Source: Barthelona sp. PCE
Lineage: Eukaryota; Metamonada: BaSk clade
NCBI GenBank assembly: GCA_040285745.1
Contig: JAUFOR010000003.1
Span: 868,001-932,000, forward strand
Length of the DNA: 64,000 bases
Direction: 5' to 3'
This document shows positions 47,047 to 56,603 of the stretch, in pieces (the first letter of the stretch is position 1; every line of letters starts with the position of its first letter). Under the pieces are notes generated by a model. That model had not been told where the DNA came from and did not search any database. It was given only the letters and a program-made list of their open reading frames with translations. The position numbers and the translations under genes are program-made.

Positions 47047-47354
47047 TCAAGAATTTTCCATAAGAAGCTTTGTCGTGGAACTTTTGTACACACCATTGAG
47101 TATAATGTATTGCTTTGTGTCGGTTGTAAACCAAACATTAACTATAAAAGCTAATTGCATTGCTATTCCCAAAAATGCTATAATAGACTTTATTGTTGTT
47201 TTTTCATTCAAAAATGAACCAATTAGCTTCGTAGAAGGAGGTTCACAACCAAGTATTAGGTTGACACAAATATTATGAAACCGGCACAAAAAAGTTTGAA
47301 ATTCAATGGATAAAAGCACCATCAGCATCACAAATACCAGTTACAAGGAACCAT
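47047..47354 (-). CDS. Short membrane protein, probably two exons with a GG acceptor
   Basis: Proposed exons 47354-47338 and 47248-47047 give 72 residues with one membrane segment (SIIAFLGIAMQLAFIVNVWF). The intron would begin GTATTT and end CTAATACTTGG, identical to the RhoGAP acceptor except for GG in place of AG, and splicing keeps the frame. Without splicing, an ATG at 47328 gives 93 residues with the same C-terminus. The ATG at 47354 lies only four bases after the J-domain gene stop. No family recognised. Confidence 0.4.
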
Positions 47355-47358
47355 GATT

Positions 47359-47736
47359 CTAGCTTTGCATCAGACTAGCTACAATATGGGATAGGTGAGT
47401 AAATTCTTTCATTGCTTCTCCTAATGAAGGTTGATTGATTACTTCCCATTTAGCACTTCTCCCCTCGCATGCAGCTTCGTTTTCAATTGGCTTCAGCTTG
47501 GAGACTTGAAAATGACGTCTCTTTCTCTGAAAAATTTTAATTTCCTCCAGTTCATCTTTGTCGACACGTGAAATCAACTCATATGCATCGACAATATCGT
47601 TGAATGTGACGTCCAAATCCTTTTCAAAACTTATAGAATCTGGGTGGTACTTTTTTGCCAATTCACGAAAACGACGCTTAACTTCGCTTGATGTTGCGTC
47701 TGTTTGGAGCCCCAGTATTCGATATGCGTTTTGCAT
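47359..47736 (-). CDS. J-domain (DnaJ-type) co-chaperone
   Basis: 125 residues. The N-terminal 70 residues form a J domain (NAYRILGLQTDATSSEVKRRF, then KKYHPD with the HPD tripeptide that stimulates Hsp70 ATPase, then FNDIVDAYELIS). A short C-terminal region of unknown type follows; there is no Cys-rich or G/F domain, so it is a class C (DNAJC) protein. Cellular site cannot be told, as there is no signal sequence. Confidence 0.9.
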   Translation of the reverse strand: MQNAYRILGLQTDATSSEVKRRFRELAKKYHPDSISFEKDLDVTFNDIVDAYELISRVDKDELEEIKIFQRKRRHFQVSKLKPIENEAACEGRSAKWEVINQPSLGEAMKEFTHLSHIVASLMQS

Positions 47737-47781
47737 TTAAAAAGGGTGAAAAATTTTGATTCAAAGCTTTTTATTCACATT

Positions 47782-50700
47782 TTATTTCTCAGTTTCAGCA
47801 AAGGTTTCATTGAAATCCTTACCCCACAGCTCGATATGGCGTACTTCTGTTTTACCAGCTCTGATTAAATCAGCCAGATAGTCAATTCCTTGGGCATTCT
47901 TCAGTTGACAACTCAGAGTCTCGTCTAACAACAAATAACTAAGGTCGTCGTCGCTATCGCCAAGCATGCAACGTGCAAATAACAACAAAAATGCCAACTT
48001 AGGGTTCTTGTGTCTGAAAAACTTATCATAAACGTTAAAGTCAAAAATCACAGTAAGCTTCTCTTCCTCTTCTTTTAGGTCATGAGTGGCAACAAGGATC
48101 TCGAGACAGGCAGCAAAAACAGTTAAATCTGATGTAACATCGTTTTGTAGCCAGTTGATAGCAATACGACGAAGATCAGCTCGAATCAGCTTAGTATCCT
48201 CGTTATTCAACCAACGGGAGCGTGACAGCAAGAAAAAGGAATTGTAATACACTTCCGGTCCCATCAGCAGCTCGTCCTCAAAAGCCTGCACAAAAGAGTT
48301 ATCCTTACGCATGACATTCATCAGAGTGAAGGGAACTGCACTGGAAGCAGCACCTGGTAGGCCTGCAGCGACCGGTTCAATGCCCGCTTTCCAAATAAAC
48401 ATCATAGTGTCCTGTTCTTCCTCCTCGCCTTCCAGCTCACCATATATATCAGCGACTGGTGCAACGGCCGAGCAGTAATCGAAGAATTGCTCGATATCTT
48501 CACACTCAACGGGTGTCTCGACATTCGGTAACGTCTTGTCCGTGATGCGGCAAAACATATTAAGCTCAAGCAGCTCATTCTTCGCGTCAGGCATGCCCAT
48601 GTCGGTGTATAGCTCGGAGAGACCCTCAAAAAACTCCGATGTTTGGGCGACGTATGCGCTGTCCAACTCAATCAAAGCCTCAATGACGGAGCGGCGCAAC
48701 TGCATGATGGAAGTGATGGGAGCCTGGCATCCCTCGTGGAAGTAACCTGCGTTATCCATTGGGTCGGGTGTCACATTCACTTCAGACGTGAAGTTTGTAA
48801 CGAACGAGAAGACGGCCGGAAGCGCGGTCCCAATGGATTTTCTTTCTTCGTCAGAACACTTTCCAGCTGCCTGCAGCGCCTTGAGCATGACAAATAGCTT
48901 GGCGTTCATAACAGGTATGTAGGCGGCCTCGAGCTGCTCAGACAGGAACTGGGTTGTGATGGCGTTGATGAATGCCGCGTCAGGCTTGACAGATTCAATA
49001 GCATAGCCAACAAGATATGCAGCGCTGATTTGCATTTCTGGACAGGTTGCGGCGGTTTCACAAAGGGGCATCGCTGTCCATTGGCTTATACACTTCTTGA
49101 TTTCGATGTCGTTAAGCATGCTAACCATACACCTGGTTGCAGCCGCAGCAACAGCATCGTTTTGATCCTTAACGAATGCAAAAACCTGTAACGCGCGTTC
49201 TCTAACGCGGTTATCGTCCAGGCAATAAATGAAGCACTTCTCAAGCGCCTTGAAGTATTCTGGAACAATGGTGTCGCACTCTACCACGAAGGCGAGCATA
49301 CCAGGAACGTGTTTGGCTGACAACTCGTTGTTGAGTGCATCCATGAGCACAAATACATCGGTGTAGAACGGCACACGACGTGATCTCTTTGGAGTATACT
49401 TGGGGAGAGTCTTACCGATAAACTGCTCAAAAATGTAGGGGGCCTCTGGCAGCGCCACAATCTGCGGGAGAGAGAGGAATGCAAACAATGAGCGCTGGAA
49501 TTCATAATCAAGGTCAGCGAGTTGCCATTCAATCGATTCAATAATACTGAGGATGACAAACCCCATTTGTTTGAAGAAAGTATCCAACTGAGCACCTTCA
49601 CCGTTCAGAACGTGAAGCAAGGCGTGGCGGGCCGAATGCTGCACTGGGGGCACGACGTGTTGGTAGCTGAGCGCCACATGACATAGAACATGCACCAGTC
49701 CTTCAGGCAGCTTGGCAAGACAGTGTTCATAAGGCAACTCGTACTCAAGCATACCAGGAATATCAACTCCGTTATCGTAACACAAGCGGGCAATTTCGTG
49801 GAGCTTGTCGAGTGTCAGTGCTAGGTTATGTTCCATCAGATAGTTAAGTGCTTTTATCATCAGATCTTTGTCAATTTCAACGTCTTTGTTATGGATGTGT
49901 GTGACAAATATCGTCTTACAGGCCTCAACCTGCCCACACAGGTACACAGAAGGCATGATACCGTCTTCTTCGAAAGATCCATGAAGGATTGCGCCCAGTG
50001 CTGTGTATATTTCAGCAACAATTGCGGTTCTACGGCCTGTTATGAAGAGCTCCTGCACAGCAATAGCACAGCCTTGCACAGTGTTGTAGCTACCACAGCT
50101 GCACATAAGCTCCAAAATCTTTTTGATGTCGACATCGTCAACAACGACAAGCGGAGCAAGAGCACCTGCTCTACGACGTACGTCAATGTTGGGGTCGGCT
50201 AGGCACAGTAACAACGTGTCTACAGCGACCTTCTTCATCTCATCAGTAATTGAATTATTGTTGCGTTTGATGAAACGTCCCAGACCGCGTACAGCATGCT
50301 GTCTAACGTATGCGGAGTACGCATCCATTTGCTTGTCGCGGTTGTGCCTCATGTTTGATACAAGGACGTCCCACACTATTTGAACGTTGACTCCAAGGGT
50401 ATAACCAAGCGCTCGCATGATTCCCTCTCTATAAGGAAATCCGGCACCGCTGATGCCCAGCAGCTCATCGCATAAGCGCTGCCCGAACACTTCGTGATGG
50501 AAACATGAGCCGTAGAATTGAGCGGCGGCGTCTCTCACTTCTTGACGTGCCTCGCACTCTAGGCCCTTGTGAATGGCGGCTGTGAGCTTACTGTGCATAT
50601 CATCACTAATTTTAACAGGGTATTTAATAATGTGAGCAAGACACGAGTAGGAGAGCTGATACATGTGATAGAAAATTTGGTCTGGGAACTTGAGCACCTC

Positions 50701-50868
50701 CAGGAATAGGTCGCATAGATCTACGAAGTGATCTACGAATACTTGACCCGATTTAACCTCGTCAATAACAAGATCTAGTGCATAAAAGACTGGATTGATA
50801 TCTGTATCAACAGTCTTTGGTGTACTGTCAACTATTTTGCGAGCGTTTTGAATGTATGTTGCAATCAT
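47782..50868 (-). CDS. Large HEAT-repeat protein with TBCD-like segments
   Basis: 1,028 residues of helical repeats. The section YREGIMRALGYTLGVNVQIVW, followed by AYVRQHAVRGLGRFIKR and CLADPNIDVRRRAGALAPLV, resembles the C-terminal region of tubulin-folding cofactor D, which handles beta-tubulin; but here it lies near the N-terminus and the usual TBCD N-terminal half is missing, so a different HEAT protein (importin or condensin-like) remains possible. A LEGEEEEQ acidic loop lies near residue 820. The ATG is 64 bases head-to-head from the PGAP1-like gene. The stop overlaps AATAAA. Confidence 0.6.
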   Translation of the reverse strand: MIATYIQNARKIVDSTPKTVDTDINPVFYALDLVIDEVKSGQVFVDHFVDLCDLFLEVLKFPDQIFYHMYQLSYSCLAHIIKYPVKISDDMHSKLTAAIHKGLECEARQEVRDAAAQFYGSCFHHEVFGQRLCDELLGISGAGFPYREGIMRALGYTLGVNVQIVWDVLVSNMRHNRDKQMDAYSAYVRQHAVRGLGRFIKRNNNSITDEMKKVAVDTLLLCLADPNIDVRRRAGALAPLVVVDDVDIKKILELMCSCGSYNTVQGCAIAVQELFITGRRTAIVAEIYTALGAILHGSFEEDGIMPSVYLCGQVEACKTIFVTHIHNKDVEIDKDLMIKALNYLMEHNLALTLDKLHEIARLCYDNGVDIPGMLEYELPYEHCLAKLPEGLVHVLCHVALSYQHVVPPVQHSARHALLHVLNGEGAQLDTFFKQMGFVILSIIESIEWQLADLDYEFQRSLFAFLSLPQIVALPEAPYIFEQFIGKTLPKYTPKRSRRVPFYTDVFVLMDALNNELSAKHVPGMLAFVVECDTIVPEYFKALEKCFIYCLDDNRVRERALQVFAFVKDQNDAVAAAATRCMVSMLNDIEIKKCISQWTAMPLCETAATCPEMQISAAYLVGYAIESVKPDAAFINAITTQFLSEQLEAAYIPVMNAKLFVMLKALQAAGKCSDEERKSIGTALPAVFSFVTNFTSEVNVTPDPMDNAGYFHEGCQAPITSIMQLRRSVIEALIELDSAYVAQTSEFFEGLSELYTDMGMPDAKNELLELNMFCRITDKTLPNVETPVECEDIEQFFDYCSAVAPVADIYGELEGEEEEQDTMMFIWKAGIEPVAAGLPGAASSAVPFTLMNVMRKDNSFVQAFEDELLMGPEVYYNSFFLLSRSRWLNNEDTKLIRADLRRIAINWLQNDVTSDLTVFAACLEILVATHDLKEEEEKLTVIFDFNVYDKFFRHKNPKLAFLLLFARCMLGDSDDDLSYLLLDETLSCQLKNAQGIDYLADLIRAGKTEVRHIELWGKDFNETFAETEK

Positions 50869-50932
50869 ATCGCCAGAAAGGGAAAGAAATGTGATAATGT
50901 GTTTTATTCTTCTTTCTGTGATTCTGGATTAA

Positions 50933-52390
50933 ATGTTGTCTGAATCAATATTATTTGTGGGTAAAAGTACACATATTAATGTGAAGTTGCGGAAATTCTT
51001 TCAGGTATCATTCTTTAGTATTGTTCCTATTTTAGTTGTATTATTTTCTATAAATTTGGGTCCTGAACGTCCACAACTGGACGAATGCTCCATGGTGTGT
51101 GTCAATTCTTCTTACGAAATTCTTCATGTTCCAGGTAATTGGCCTACTGGGTATGAAGTATGGTTCTATCGTGAACAGGGACTGGATGCCACGGAACCGA
51201 CCTCGAACAAGAATAATCAGCCAATATTTTTCTTCCCAGGGCATCGTGGTTCATATAAGCAAGGTCGGTTTTTAGCTTCCGTTTCCGCACATAAAAATGC
51301 ACTACAGAACTTCTATCTACTCCATTTCAACGGGGAACTATCGGCGTTCAACCCTGCTGTTGTCCGTCGACAGGCTGCTTTTGCTGATGCTGCTATAAGT
51401 ACTGTTCTCGATCAGTATCCAGAGGGAACAATACCTAAGGGCGTGTCCCACTCGATGGGCGCGCGGGTGATGAGGATGGTTGGGATTGATGGTGTATCAT
51501 TGGCGGGAGTAACTCTTCGATCTCCAATCCCAAACTTAGACGTTTTTCCTGGCAACAGTGATGCACACGTGACCAATATATGTATTCACGACGACCTCTT
51601 GGCAAACGAGAACGTGTGTGCTGGTGGAGCTTATGTGCAATATGCTGAAGATTTTGGCGTCAGAGTTGGTCATAATGAAATCTTACGTTGCAAAGAGCTG
51701 CTAGTTGGTGTCGTTGACATGCTCCAGAGCGGAGATAAAGTCAAAGAGACACATTTTGAGGAAGGAGTTTGGTCAACAAAGGTTTTCAGAAAGAGCTATC
51801 TTGTGATACTGGATTACATCAGCCTTTACTCGTGGTTGCACGGCTGCAACATATTTCTTCAGCTGGCGTTCTGGATAGGCGTTTCAGTGAGCTATACTAA
51901 GACAATGTACTACCACATCTTGGGTGTCTCCACATACTTTTTCTATCAACTGATCCATGTACTTCCCATCTGTCGCATGCGACACTGGGTTCAACGGGTG
52001 ATATTTGTCCCCTGTCTGATTATGGTTGTCTTCCAAGACGACTACATTCCGTTTCTTTGTGTTTCTGTGTTGTGGTGCGTGCGTCTACTTGGATATAGAC
52101 GCCGTCGCAGAGCAGAGGCGGAAGAAAATGTTTTGTTCCTCTTCTCAACGATCGCAGCAGCGTTACAGATTGTTTCATCACTACACTCATATTTTGTGGG
52201 TGGATTTAGCATATCGTCTCTTTCAATTAATACTTTGGCGGCCTTGGTTGTATTGTTCCCTGTGCGTCACTACTGTCTGCCCCCATTATCGCATGTCTTG
52301 GTGATATTAGGTAGCGCTAACCAGAACTGGGATGCTGTGAGCATTTCTATGTGCTTGACATTCGTCATCAGCTTGCTATTTGGACTGTAA
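50933..52390 (+). CDS. PGAP1-like GPI inositol-deacylase
   Basis: 485 residues. An N-terminal signal-anchor (about residues 26-43) leads to an ER-lumenal alpha/beta hydrolase domain: IFFFPGHRGSYKQGRFLASV (oxyanion region of PGAP1/Bst1), FYLLHFNGELSAFN, and SHSMGARVMRMVG with the nucleophile Ser in a SxSMG box (GHSMGG is usual). PGAP1 removes the acyl chain from the inositol of GPI anchors after transfer to proteins. Five or more membrane spans form the C-terminus. It is much shorter than animal PGAP1 (about 920), lacking the large lumenal middle part. It ends 5 bases from the next gene, tail-to-tail. Confidence 0.82.
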   Translation: MLSESILFVGKSTHINVKLRKFFQVSFFSIVPILVVLFSINLGPERPQLDECSMVCVNSSYEILHVPGNWPTGYEVWFYREQGLDATEPTSNKNNQPIFFFPGHRGSYKQGRFLASVSAHKNALQNFYLLHFNGELSAFNPAVVRRQAAFADAAISTVLDQYPEGTIPKGVSHSMGARVMRMVGIDGVSLAGVTLRSPIPNLDVFPGNSDAHVTNICIHDDLLANENVCAGGAYVQYAEDFGVRVGHNEILRCKELLVGVVDMLQSGDKVKETHFEEGVWSTKVFRKSYLVILDYISLYSWLHGCNIFLQLAFWIGVSVSYTKTMYYHILGVSTYFFYQLIHVLPICRMRHWVQRVIFVPCLIMVVFQDDYIPFLCVSVLWCVRLLGYRRRRRAEAEENVLFLFSTIAAALQIVSSLHSYFVGGFSISSLSINTLAALVVLFPVRHYCLPPLSHVLVILGSANQNWDAVSISMCLTFVISLLFGL

Positions 52391-52395
52391 ATTTT

Positions 52396-55300
52396 TTACA
52401 TATGCTCCTTCTTAAATCTTCTATACAGCAATTGTAACACACGAACAACAACTTCTCCATCACCCTCAAGAATACTGTAAATTGTGGAATCATCGCACAA
52501 AGAATCAGGTAACTTGAGAGCGTTGAGGGCAGTTTCAATATTATACATGCAATGTGCACGGCACTCGGGTGACTCCACATAGCTGAGATGCAAGGTTGGG
52601 GTCAATCGGTTAGCAAGGTCACACAAAAGTGTTCCATTTGCCCAATGCCTACCAGACTCGACAGCATAAGGTGTTACGCGCATACCGAGCCCTCTGAGCC
52701 ACTCTGCCATTTCATGGTTCGGTGCGTTACCGACGTGTGTCGAGTTAGGAGTCTTTGGTATCACCATTGAAGCTCCAAGCACTGCAGGCATCCTTGGAGT
52801 GGATGGAACAATCGTCGTGGTTGTCTTTGACAGCCATCCATTCTTCGACGACTTTGATGTGCGAATTGAATCAACCAGGGTTTGTAGTCTGTTCTCGATT
52901 GATGATACAACGTCTTTCTTCTTCTCAATATTCGCTACGTTCATCTTGGGCGCAACGAGACGTGTCGTTGCGGAGAAGGCCTGACGGATTCGTGCAATGG
53001 TTCTGACGATTAGTACTAGATCTCCCTGCAGCATTTTGTCATAATCACCAATGGCGATTATCTTTTCAATTTGCAACTTCTCAACAAGTTGGTTGATGTG
53101 GCGCACCTCCATCTTAGACAGGCTATTATATATGGGTACAATCATTCCGACAGAGATATCACCCCAATCGATGAAAAGAGAGTGGACATTGAGTGTTTCG
53201 CTGATGGAGTTCATCAGCTCCTCGATACTTTCCAGCCTGACACACGTTGAGCCTGGATATCCTTTGATCCACCGCTTGTGGGGCTCAACGTTCCTCACAA
53301 GACAACGCAGTAGTTCCCAAATACAACCACCACTTATGAGCTCGTCAACGCTCAGAAGCGATGTTGGTATCTGCAAATCGGACTGGCGGATCGCCTTGAA
53401 GCACCTGTTGTAGCGTGTCTTAACATCTTTAATAGATCGCAAGACCTTTAAATCTTTAACTTGTACTCGGTGCAGTCGGAGCAGATCAAGAACCACCTTT
53501 CCATTGCGAAGCGGATCCATGAGGATGGGAAGTTCGGCCATATGTCGTTCAGAAAGCAGAGACATACCGCATTTGATGAGCGTGAGTCTGATGTCCTTTC
53601 GTTCGTTTTCATCACACATATCGACAACAAGAGGCTTAGTGAGCACGCTTAAATAGATATTGTCGCTTGCCTCAACGGTTGTGCTCGCAAATTCAGTCTT
53701 AAGACTCTCCATCTCCTCGGTCTTCCGCCTCCTTCTTCGTTTAGCACCACCAAACGTCTTCTCGAAGTGGCGCTGGATATCATACAGCAACCCAAACACA
53801 GTGTCTGTGTCGCCATCGACCATACCATCGCTGTTGAAGACGTGCTCACTTCTAAACTTTTTGTCCTTCTTGAGAATCTCAAACCCCTTACGTATATTGA
53901 TCATGCGCTGTCCACGGGTCTTTGGGGCTTTGTACGTGCCCTTGATATCCACCAGACGGTAGGCGTTCATTAAAAACATGTTCAGTAGAAGCCCTTGTGA
54001 GAAGTCGTGGGCAAAGTCTTCTCTGTAAGGCATATGGTCGAGTTGAAGTGCGCGTCCCTCGCTGCGGACAATGAACCAGCGTACGAGGTCTTGCTCCTCG
54101 TTCGTGAGCGAAGTGAGGTTATCAGGACGCTTATCCTCAACAACATGCATCCTTCGTGCTGGACCGGAACCAAGAGATATGGTGCTCTTTGTTTTTTTAA
54201 GCGCGTCTTTCTCAAACACCGATTGGATGTTGTCGATCACGCTCCTCTTGTGTTGTGTTTCTTTCATGGTTGCGGTTAAACCTTCTTCATCGAATCGAAT
54301 TCTTGCCTTTTCCCTTGTCTTTGTCTTCTTGTCGGCTCTGTTCAGCTTCTCGGGTCTGTTCAGCTTCTCAGCCGGTGTCCTGTTTAGGTTAGAAACGGTC
54401 TTGTTGAACTGCTTTAGATATCCAAACTGTTCCTTCTGCTTTCTCAGCTTCGTGATGTGGTATTCGTCAACAATTTGTTGTGTGATCTCAGCGTCATCAG
54501 TCGCAAGCACGTCGCGAGAGGAAACATTAAACGCACTGGTCACAGGATATTCGTGGGGAAGAGGAGGGTGTTTAGGTCTTTGCCATCTTCGGTTGCCACG
54601 CTTCATTTTCCCACGAAGTTCTGCTGCAACAATAATGGGACTCTTGTATGCATATCCTCCACCAACGCGTTTTCGTGGACTTTCACCTGTCAGAGCAATA
54701 TCACGACGTGTATGCTTGAACTGACTTTGTAAAAGAGAAAGTCCGGCCTTCTGGGTTGGTGTGAGTCTCTGGGTTTTGCGTATACTGCGCTTTTTCTTCT
54801 CTTTCTTGATTCGTCTGAATCCTTGTGGCTGTTTAGTACTTTCCAGGTCTTCCAATGTTAGCATTGATTTTCTTAATGGAGAAGGGTCAGTAATATGCCT
54901 TGCCATGCGGGGATTTTCGTCCATAGCAATAATAGGTGCCATACCCTCCTTGAAAAAATACTTCAAAAATGCGAAAAAGTAGAAAACTACACTAAATTCA
55001 GGTTTCATAAAAAGCTCAATTACGTCTTCGTTGAGGAAAATGCTTGGGAACTCTTGACTGTACTCAGTTGATGATAATAACTGAAGAACAACAAACCAAT
55101 GTTCATAAGCTGTCGCAAAAGATTCAGGATCTGGTATGTTTAATAGCTGACATGTGATAAAATATGCTGCTTTGCCTGAGGCAAGGTCTGCAATGTCAGA
55201 AGCGAGTAAACAGGCAGCAGAATTAAACGAATTTATCCAATACAGCATCTTTTGAACGGCAGTTCCGCTTGGGAGCGGCAAATCGGAGAACGTGAGTTCA

Positions 55301-55414
55301 TTATAGTTTCCAAATTCCAGAATGTTAGTTTCATAAAAGGCGCGTTGTCTTAAAACATACTTTTAATGGTGTTAAATGTGTTGGTGATTGCGGTAAACTG
55401 GCGTAGTCGGTCAT
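52396..55414 (-). CDS. Calponin-homology-domain protein, first intron with TG acceptor
   Basis: Proposed exons 55414-55361 (MTDYASLPQSPTHLTPLK) and 55317-52396 give 991 residues. The long frame has no early ATG, so an upstream exon is needed. Basic disordered stretches (KKEKKKRSIRKTQRL) lead to at least two calponin-homology-like folds: a central one (DLVRWFIVRSEG to TVFGLLYDI) and a C-terminal one (MAEWLRGLGMRV, WANGTLLCDLANRL, SILEGDGEVVVRVLQLLYR); a third lies between. CH domains bind actin or microtubules; divergent pairs occur in flagellar proteins. Its head-to-head partner is the FOP-like gene, 90 bases away. Family not assigned. Confidence 0.75.
55318..55360 (-). other. 43-nt intron with non-AG end (TG)
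   Basis: GTATGT donor after a phase-0 codon; the 3' end reads CTAACATTCTG, with the branch element and 11-base spacing of the canonical introns but TG at the end. Removal joins MTDYASLPQSPTHLTPLK in frame to EFGNYNELTFSDL. No AG lies between the branch element and base 55270. Confidence 0.55.
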
Positions 55415-55504
55415 ATAGTCAAAGTTAAATGTTCATAAATTGTTGAAACGGAGATAAACGCGTTACGACTTTTACGACTTCTTTTAACCTTTAACTTTCA
55501 TAAG

Positions 55505-56587
55505 ATGGAGGACGATATCGTTACACTCCAAGGGTTGGTTTACGACATACTTCAGAAAAAGGGTCAGATCGACCAGATACGAGCACATGTTCGAAGCTGT
55601 ATTTATTCAACAGTTGCGGAAGACAAAGGCGAGGTTGCTGTCCAGGATAAACCCAAAATTGAGAACAAAGAAGAGTTTAAAATCATATGTACAATGTTTA
55701 TGAAATTTCTCAAACAACACGACCTCCCATTCACTTTTGAAACTATGGAAAAGGAATGCGGCATGACGATCAGCGACCAAGAGATTGAAAATTCTCTATG
55801 CATTGAAGATGTGTTGCATAATCCTGATATTGCAAGAAAAGTGTCAGAGAGTCAAGAAACACAGGCTATCGAGAATGAAATATCAGAGAATGAGGATAAT
55901 GCAACCATATCTCCTCAATTTACTAACCTTGCACTATGCAATGATTTGGTTGATCAGAAATTGGTTAATTTCAGCATTGATGAACCAGCCGTCGTCCAAC
56001 AACCTACCACACACTACGTATTCAAGCAGAGTGAGGATGAGAACGCTGAGGTTCTCACATTTGACGATACCAATGAGTTTATGATGATGGAGGAAAGTAC
56101 ACCCATGGCCATCGTGACGAAGCCTGAACCGGTTGAAGAGGAGATGGAAGAACCAGCTGTGGAAGAACCAGAAGTACAGGAGCCTGAGGAAGAACCAGTG
56201 CAACACGAGATCAAAAAGAAAAAACGCACGATGGTTATGCCTTCATTCACTGAATTACCTCCGATGGACGAGCTACCCGCTATTGATGACCTGCCTCCAA
56301 TTGAAAACAACGTAAAACCGTTGGAGGAGGGATTTGCAGTGGTCGACGAGATTAAGGAACAAGAGGTTGAAGTGGGACAGATGCATGGTTCTCCCATTGC
56401 GGCTGATGAATCTATTTCCCCAAATATCAGCACGCTCTCTTTCGAGCTTGAGGACCTGATTGCAAATGTTGATAATATCAGCAGTGGAACGTCGTCAGAA
56501 TCGGAAGATGATAAGAATGTGTCTAAATACGAGTTCCCAGCTAATCAAATGAGACTGGCAGACTACGACATCATAATAAATCTATGA
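55505..56587 (+). CDS. FOP/FOR20-like basal-body protein
   Basis: 360 residues. The N-terminal 100 residues match the TOF/LisH region of the FOP, OFD1 and FOR20 (CEP20) family: LQGLVYDILQKKGQIDQIRAHVRS, then FKIICTMFMKFLKQHDLPFTFETME. These proteins dimerise through LisH and act in basal-body docking and centriole anchoring. The remaining 260 residues are acidic and disordered with Pro/Glu runs (EEPAVEEPEVQEPEEEP, similar in style to the RhoGAP arm). Head-to-head with the CH-domain gene, tail-to-tail with the kinesin-like gene (16 bases). Confidence 0.8.
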   Translation: MEDDIVTLQGLVYDILQKKGQIDQIRAHVRSCIYSTVAEDKGEVAVQDKPKIENKEEFKIICTMFMKFLKQHDLPFTFETMEKECGMTISDQEIENSLCIEDVLHNPDIARKVSESQETQAIENEISENEDNATISPQFTNLALCNDLVDQKLVNFSIDEPAVVQQPTTHYVFKQSEDENAEVLTFDDTNEFMMMEESTPMAIVTKPEPVEEEMEEPAVEEPEVQEPEEEPVQHEIKKKKRTMVMPSFTELPPMDELPAIDDLPPIENNVKPLEEGFAVVDEIKEQEVEVGQMHGSPIAADESISPNISTLSFELEDLIANVDNISSGTSSESEDDKNVSKYEFPANQMRLADYDIIINL

Positions 56588-56603
56588 TAACTTTACATAC
56601 ATT

